From Symsagittifera roscoffensis (taxonomy: Eukaryota; Xenacoelomorpha; Acoela; Convolutidae), in the NCBI RefSeq assembly GCF_963678635.1, contig NC_087070.1:52116750-52180749 (forward strand): a stretch of 64,000 nt of DNA. The letters are read 5' to 3'. This document shows, piece after piece, positions 61,276 to 64,000 of the stretch; position 1 is the first letter of the stretch, and each line of letters opens with the position of its first letter. The translations under genes were made by a program, and so were the position numbers. The notes under the pieces are model-generated. The model saw nothing but the letters and a program-made list of their open reading frames with translations, searched no databases and was not told the DNA's origin.

Positions 61276-64000
61276 GCAGCAGCAAGAAATTCAAAAATTC
61301 ACGTGGAACAACGCTGAAAGATTCATTTCAAAGAATAAAGAAAGAGTTGCGTGAAGCTCCTGTTTTAGGCATGTCTACGGAGAAAAGCATGGACTTTCTA
61401 GATACAGATGCATCGGTGGTTGCAATCTCCAACCAAGAATCGTGAATACCAAGAACAGGAATGGAATGGAAAAATCGTCTTCAGACCAATAGCATACGAA
61501 AGCAAATTCCTGAGCGACACGGAAATGCAGTACGGAGCCGCCAAGGCGGATATGTTTGCTGTAGTCACCTTCGTGAAGAAGTACAGGGCGTATCTGGGCA
61601 GTGGGTCGATTAAATTACGTGTCGACAACAGGGCACTCTCTTGCCTCAAAACGTACTCAATGGACCAAAGTTACTTCAGGAGATGTATAGTTCGACTAGC
61701 TGCTTACGACATGATAATCGAGCACAGGAAAATGGACAAGCACCAAAATGCCGACAGCTTGAGCGAGAAAACGGAATACTACGAGGGACAAGAGCGCCTG
61801 ATAGGCCTGAAATAAACGATGGATTCTCGTTCATGGACAACGAAACATATGATAGCTTACCACTCACGAGATGGCTGGATAGGTCGGGTAAAGCGATCGA
61901 AGATCATCCTGAATTATCCAGTGAGCTCCAGGAAACAACAATTCCAAAGACACAACCTAGGGTGACGGTGGAAATCCTGCTCAAGTCAAAACTAGTCATA
62001 GAGACGTTGAAGGCAAAAGGTTACGATCTGGAAGAAGTTGAAAAAGCAACAGTAACGATAAAAAGGACTTAATGAACTTGCTTCAGAAACTAGCCGACAA
62101 CAAACCCGTGCACTCAACCACAAGGGATGATGAACCAGAAGTCACAATAATGAGAAGGAAATGAGTGGGCTCGTGTGACAAAACTTATTGAATGCTGGAG
62201 ATCCAGGGAGTAAAGATGTGGTACGAACACTAGTCGAGAAAATCTTGGAAGAAATACTCAAGCAAACAACGCTACGGAGGAAAATAGTGTAATTTAAAGA
62301 GGAAGCTGAAGATTTTGGACTAGATCAATAGTCCGGGGAGTGGTTGTGCACGATATTAGGAAAAGAGTGAGAAAGAAGGCTGAGAGGAAAATTTGTCCGG
62401 GGAGTCAGAAGAACGGGACGATGATTCGGTAGAAATTGAAGATGAGCAAGACAGTTTGTGCACGAAATTAGCGGAAGAAAAAAGAAAAAATTAGGACAGG
62501 GAAATGTAGACTGATCCCTCCTTCGGGACATTCATCCTGGCCCGTTACGAGAAGAACTAGAGATGATAGCGATGTCAAGAAAACTTTTCAGGGGATTATC
62601 TTGCAGTTCAAACGTAAGGACGAATCTAGAGCCGCAGAGTGATACAGAAGTCTTAAACAGGAGAGGGTGCGTCAAACTTGGGGATGATATCCACAATCCG
62701 GGAGAACTGAACGGGCAAATGATGGCATTGAAAGAGCATGTGAAGGCAAGGTACATGCTATCGGACTTGATACGCGCACAGAAAAACGACAAAATAGCGA
62801 GCAATCTATCCAAATGGATCCAAACGGGAATGAAACAAAAAGGAGACCTGGAGGAGGACAGCTAAAAGATCTTGAGCCAGTTCTTCAAGAAACGGAGGAG
62901 CTTACTCTACCACACAGCAGATGGTGTGGTAGACTGCAAGAAAAGAGATGAAGAGAAAACATTACACAAACATAATCTCATCATACTACCACTGCTATAT
63001 CAAACGGAGATGCTGTTCAGATCGCATGATCAGATGGGACATCACGGGATAGACAAGGTGCAACTGGCCAGGTAAGAGGAAAGTTTGCTAAAAGTGGGTC
63101 AACGCATGTTTGTCATGCCTATAAGTGAAAGACCCAAGGAAAATGAAGTTCCCTCTCAGATCGGTGGAAAGCTCAGAGTTCAATGAAATTGTACAGATAG
63201 ACCATCAACAGATCTGCACGACAGAGTCGGGATATAACCAGATATTGGTAATCATCGATCATTTCACGAAAGTAGTGAAATCAGTACTGTGTTAGACGGC
63301 CTCGGCGGAAGAAACTTGCGATCATTTGATCACACATTGGATATCAAGATATGGTTGTCCCATGACCTATCAATCAAACAGCAGGAAGGCTTTTGCTGAA
63401 AAGCTGACGAAAGAACTGATGCGAAGATCTCACATTGCCCAAGCACATTCGATAACTTACCATCTACAGACGAATGGACTAGTGGAAAGGCAAAACAGAA
63501 CTCGGATGAAGACTCTTTTCGCAGAAGAGGATTGGAATGAACCGGAGCAGAATGAGGTGCCAGGATGGACAGAACGAGATCGGCCAATGACATTGAAATC
63601 AAGAAAAGGCGGGCGCAAAAAGACAAGCATGAGGTACAACAGGTATGGCGACGATTTTTTGATTGACAAGATACAACCAGACGAAATAGGGGCAGATACT
63701 GTGAGCATGGGCGACTTAGTGTTATTTAAAAAAATGCAGATCATCAACGACAATGAGCACTCGTGGTAGGAAGCCCATACCATGCCAGAAAGAGGAGTGG
63801 ATCTAGAACAGAGTGAAATAGAAAGAAGGGAGAACACAAACTTGAGGATTCTAGAGTGGACACATGGTCTGCCGGCTGACGACGAAAAAACACAAAGCAT
63901 CCAACAAGTCGAAAAATCAGCAGGGAAACACGTTAAAGGAAGGAACTCGTTGATCGGTTGGACGCCGACAGACCGACCATTAGACTTGCCATCAGACAAC
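61276..64000 (+). mobile_element. Old Gypsy copy, RNase H to post-integrase remnant
   Basis: It resumes the same Pol region interrupted at 42218 and follows the young copy in order: the end of reverse transcriptase, RNase H (about 61290-61800), a charged spacer, integrase zinc and core regions (about 62600-63500), then the acidic C-terminal extension to the window edge. It is broken many times. Any downstream frames and 3' LTR would lie beyond 64000. Confidence 0.88.

Overview
This is eukaryotic DNA from a small invertebrate, most likely a nematode. The clues are an AT-rich background full of A and T runs, a TTTCAG-type splice acceptor directly in front of a start codon (the usual look of spliced-leader trans-splicing), an AATAAA signal about 20 bases after a stop codon, and a Polinton whose proteins look like those found in nematodes and other invertebrates. 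The phylum is an inference from style, not from a marker gene.

Bases 1 to about 9,840 hold no convincing gene. They are a patchwork of short dispersed repeats: a diverged 0.65 kb direct repeat pair, a tandem 0.24/0.31 kb pair, tRNA-like repeats and small GC-rich hairpins. One apparent host gene follows, on the minus strand (9,867-12,986): an intron-free open frame of about 1,039 codons for a helical, unrecognised protein with a basic stretch.

From 13,652 to the right edge the window is one nest of mobile elements. The outermost layer is an old, broken Gypsy-type LTR element on the plus strand: LTR and leader at 13,892-14,837 and 36,758-37,418, then, after a satellite stretch and a 200-base gap, gag and pol remnants at 38,201-42,218 and 61,276-64,000. 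A young member of the same family (14,838-36,757, minus strand, 21.9 kb, two 0.9 kb LTRs about 0.5% apart) sits inside its LTR/leader. The young copy looks whole. It has a single 2,915-residue Gag-Pol frame followed by three further long frames. The first of these joins a coiled coil to an SGNH-hydrolase domain; the other two are unrecognised. It is flanked by a 190-bp direct duplication of its target, far longer than the 4-6 bp expected.

A broken Polinton/Maverick (42,219-61,269, 19 kb, TIRs of about 0.26-0.30 kb, degenerate 6-bp target duplication) interrupts pol of the old Gypsy copy. Its minus-strand block carries remnants of a packaging ATPase, a small conserved protein, integrase, a penton-like capsid protein, a basic capsid-associated protein, the major capsid protein and an adenain-like protease. 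A protein-primed family-B DNA polymerase with N-terminal zinc fingers is on the plus strand. Between them a 3.6 kb segment has been duplicated in tandem. It carries part of the ATPase, an exonuclease-like remnant, two unrecognised frames, a minisatellite and a cluster of CCAAT boxes.

The strongest candidates for something undescribed are the four-frame giant Gypsy family with SGNH domains, its matching 10-base stop-to-start spacings, and its 190-bp target duplication.
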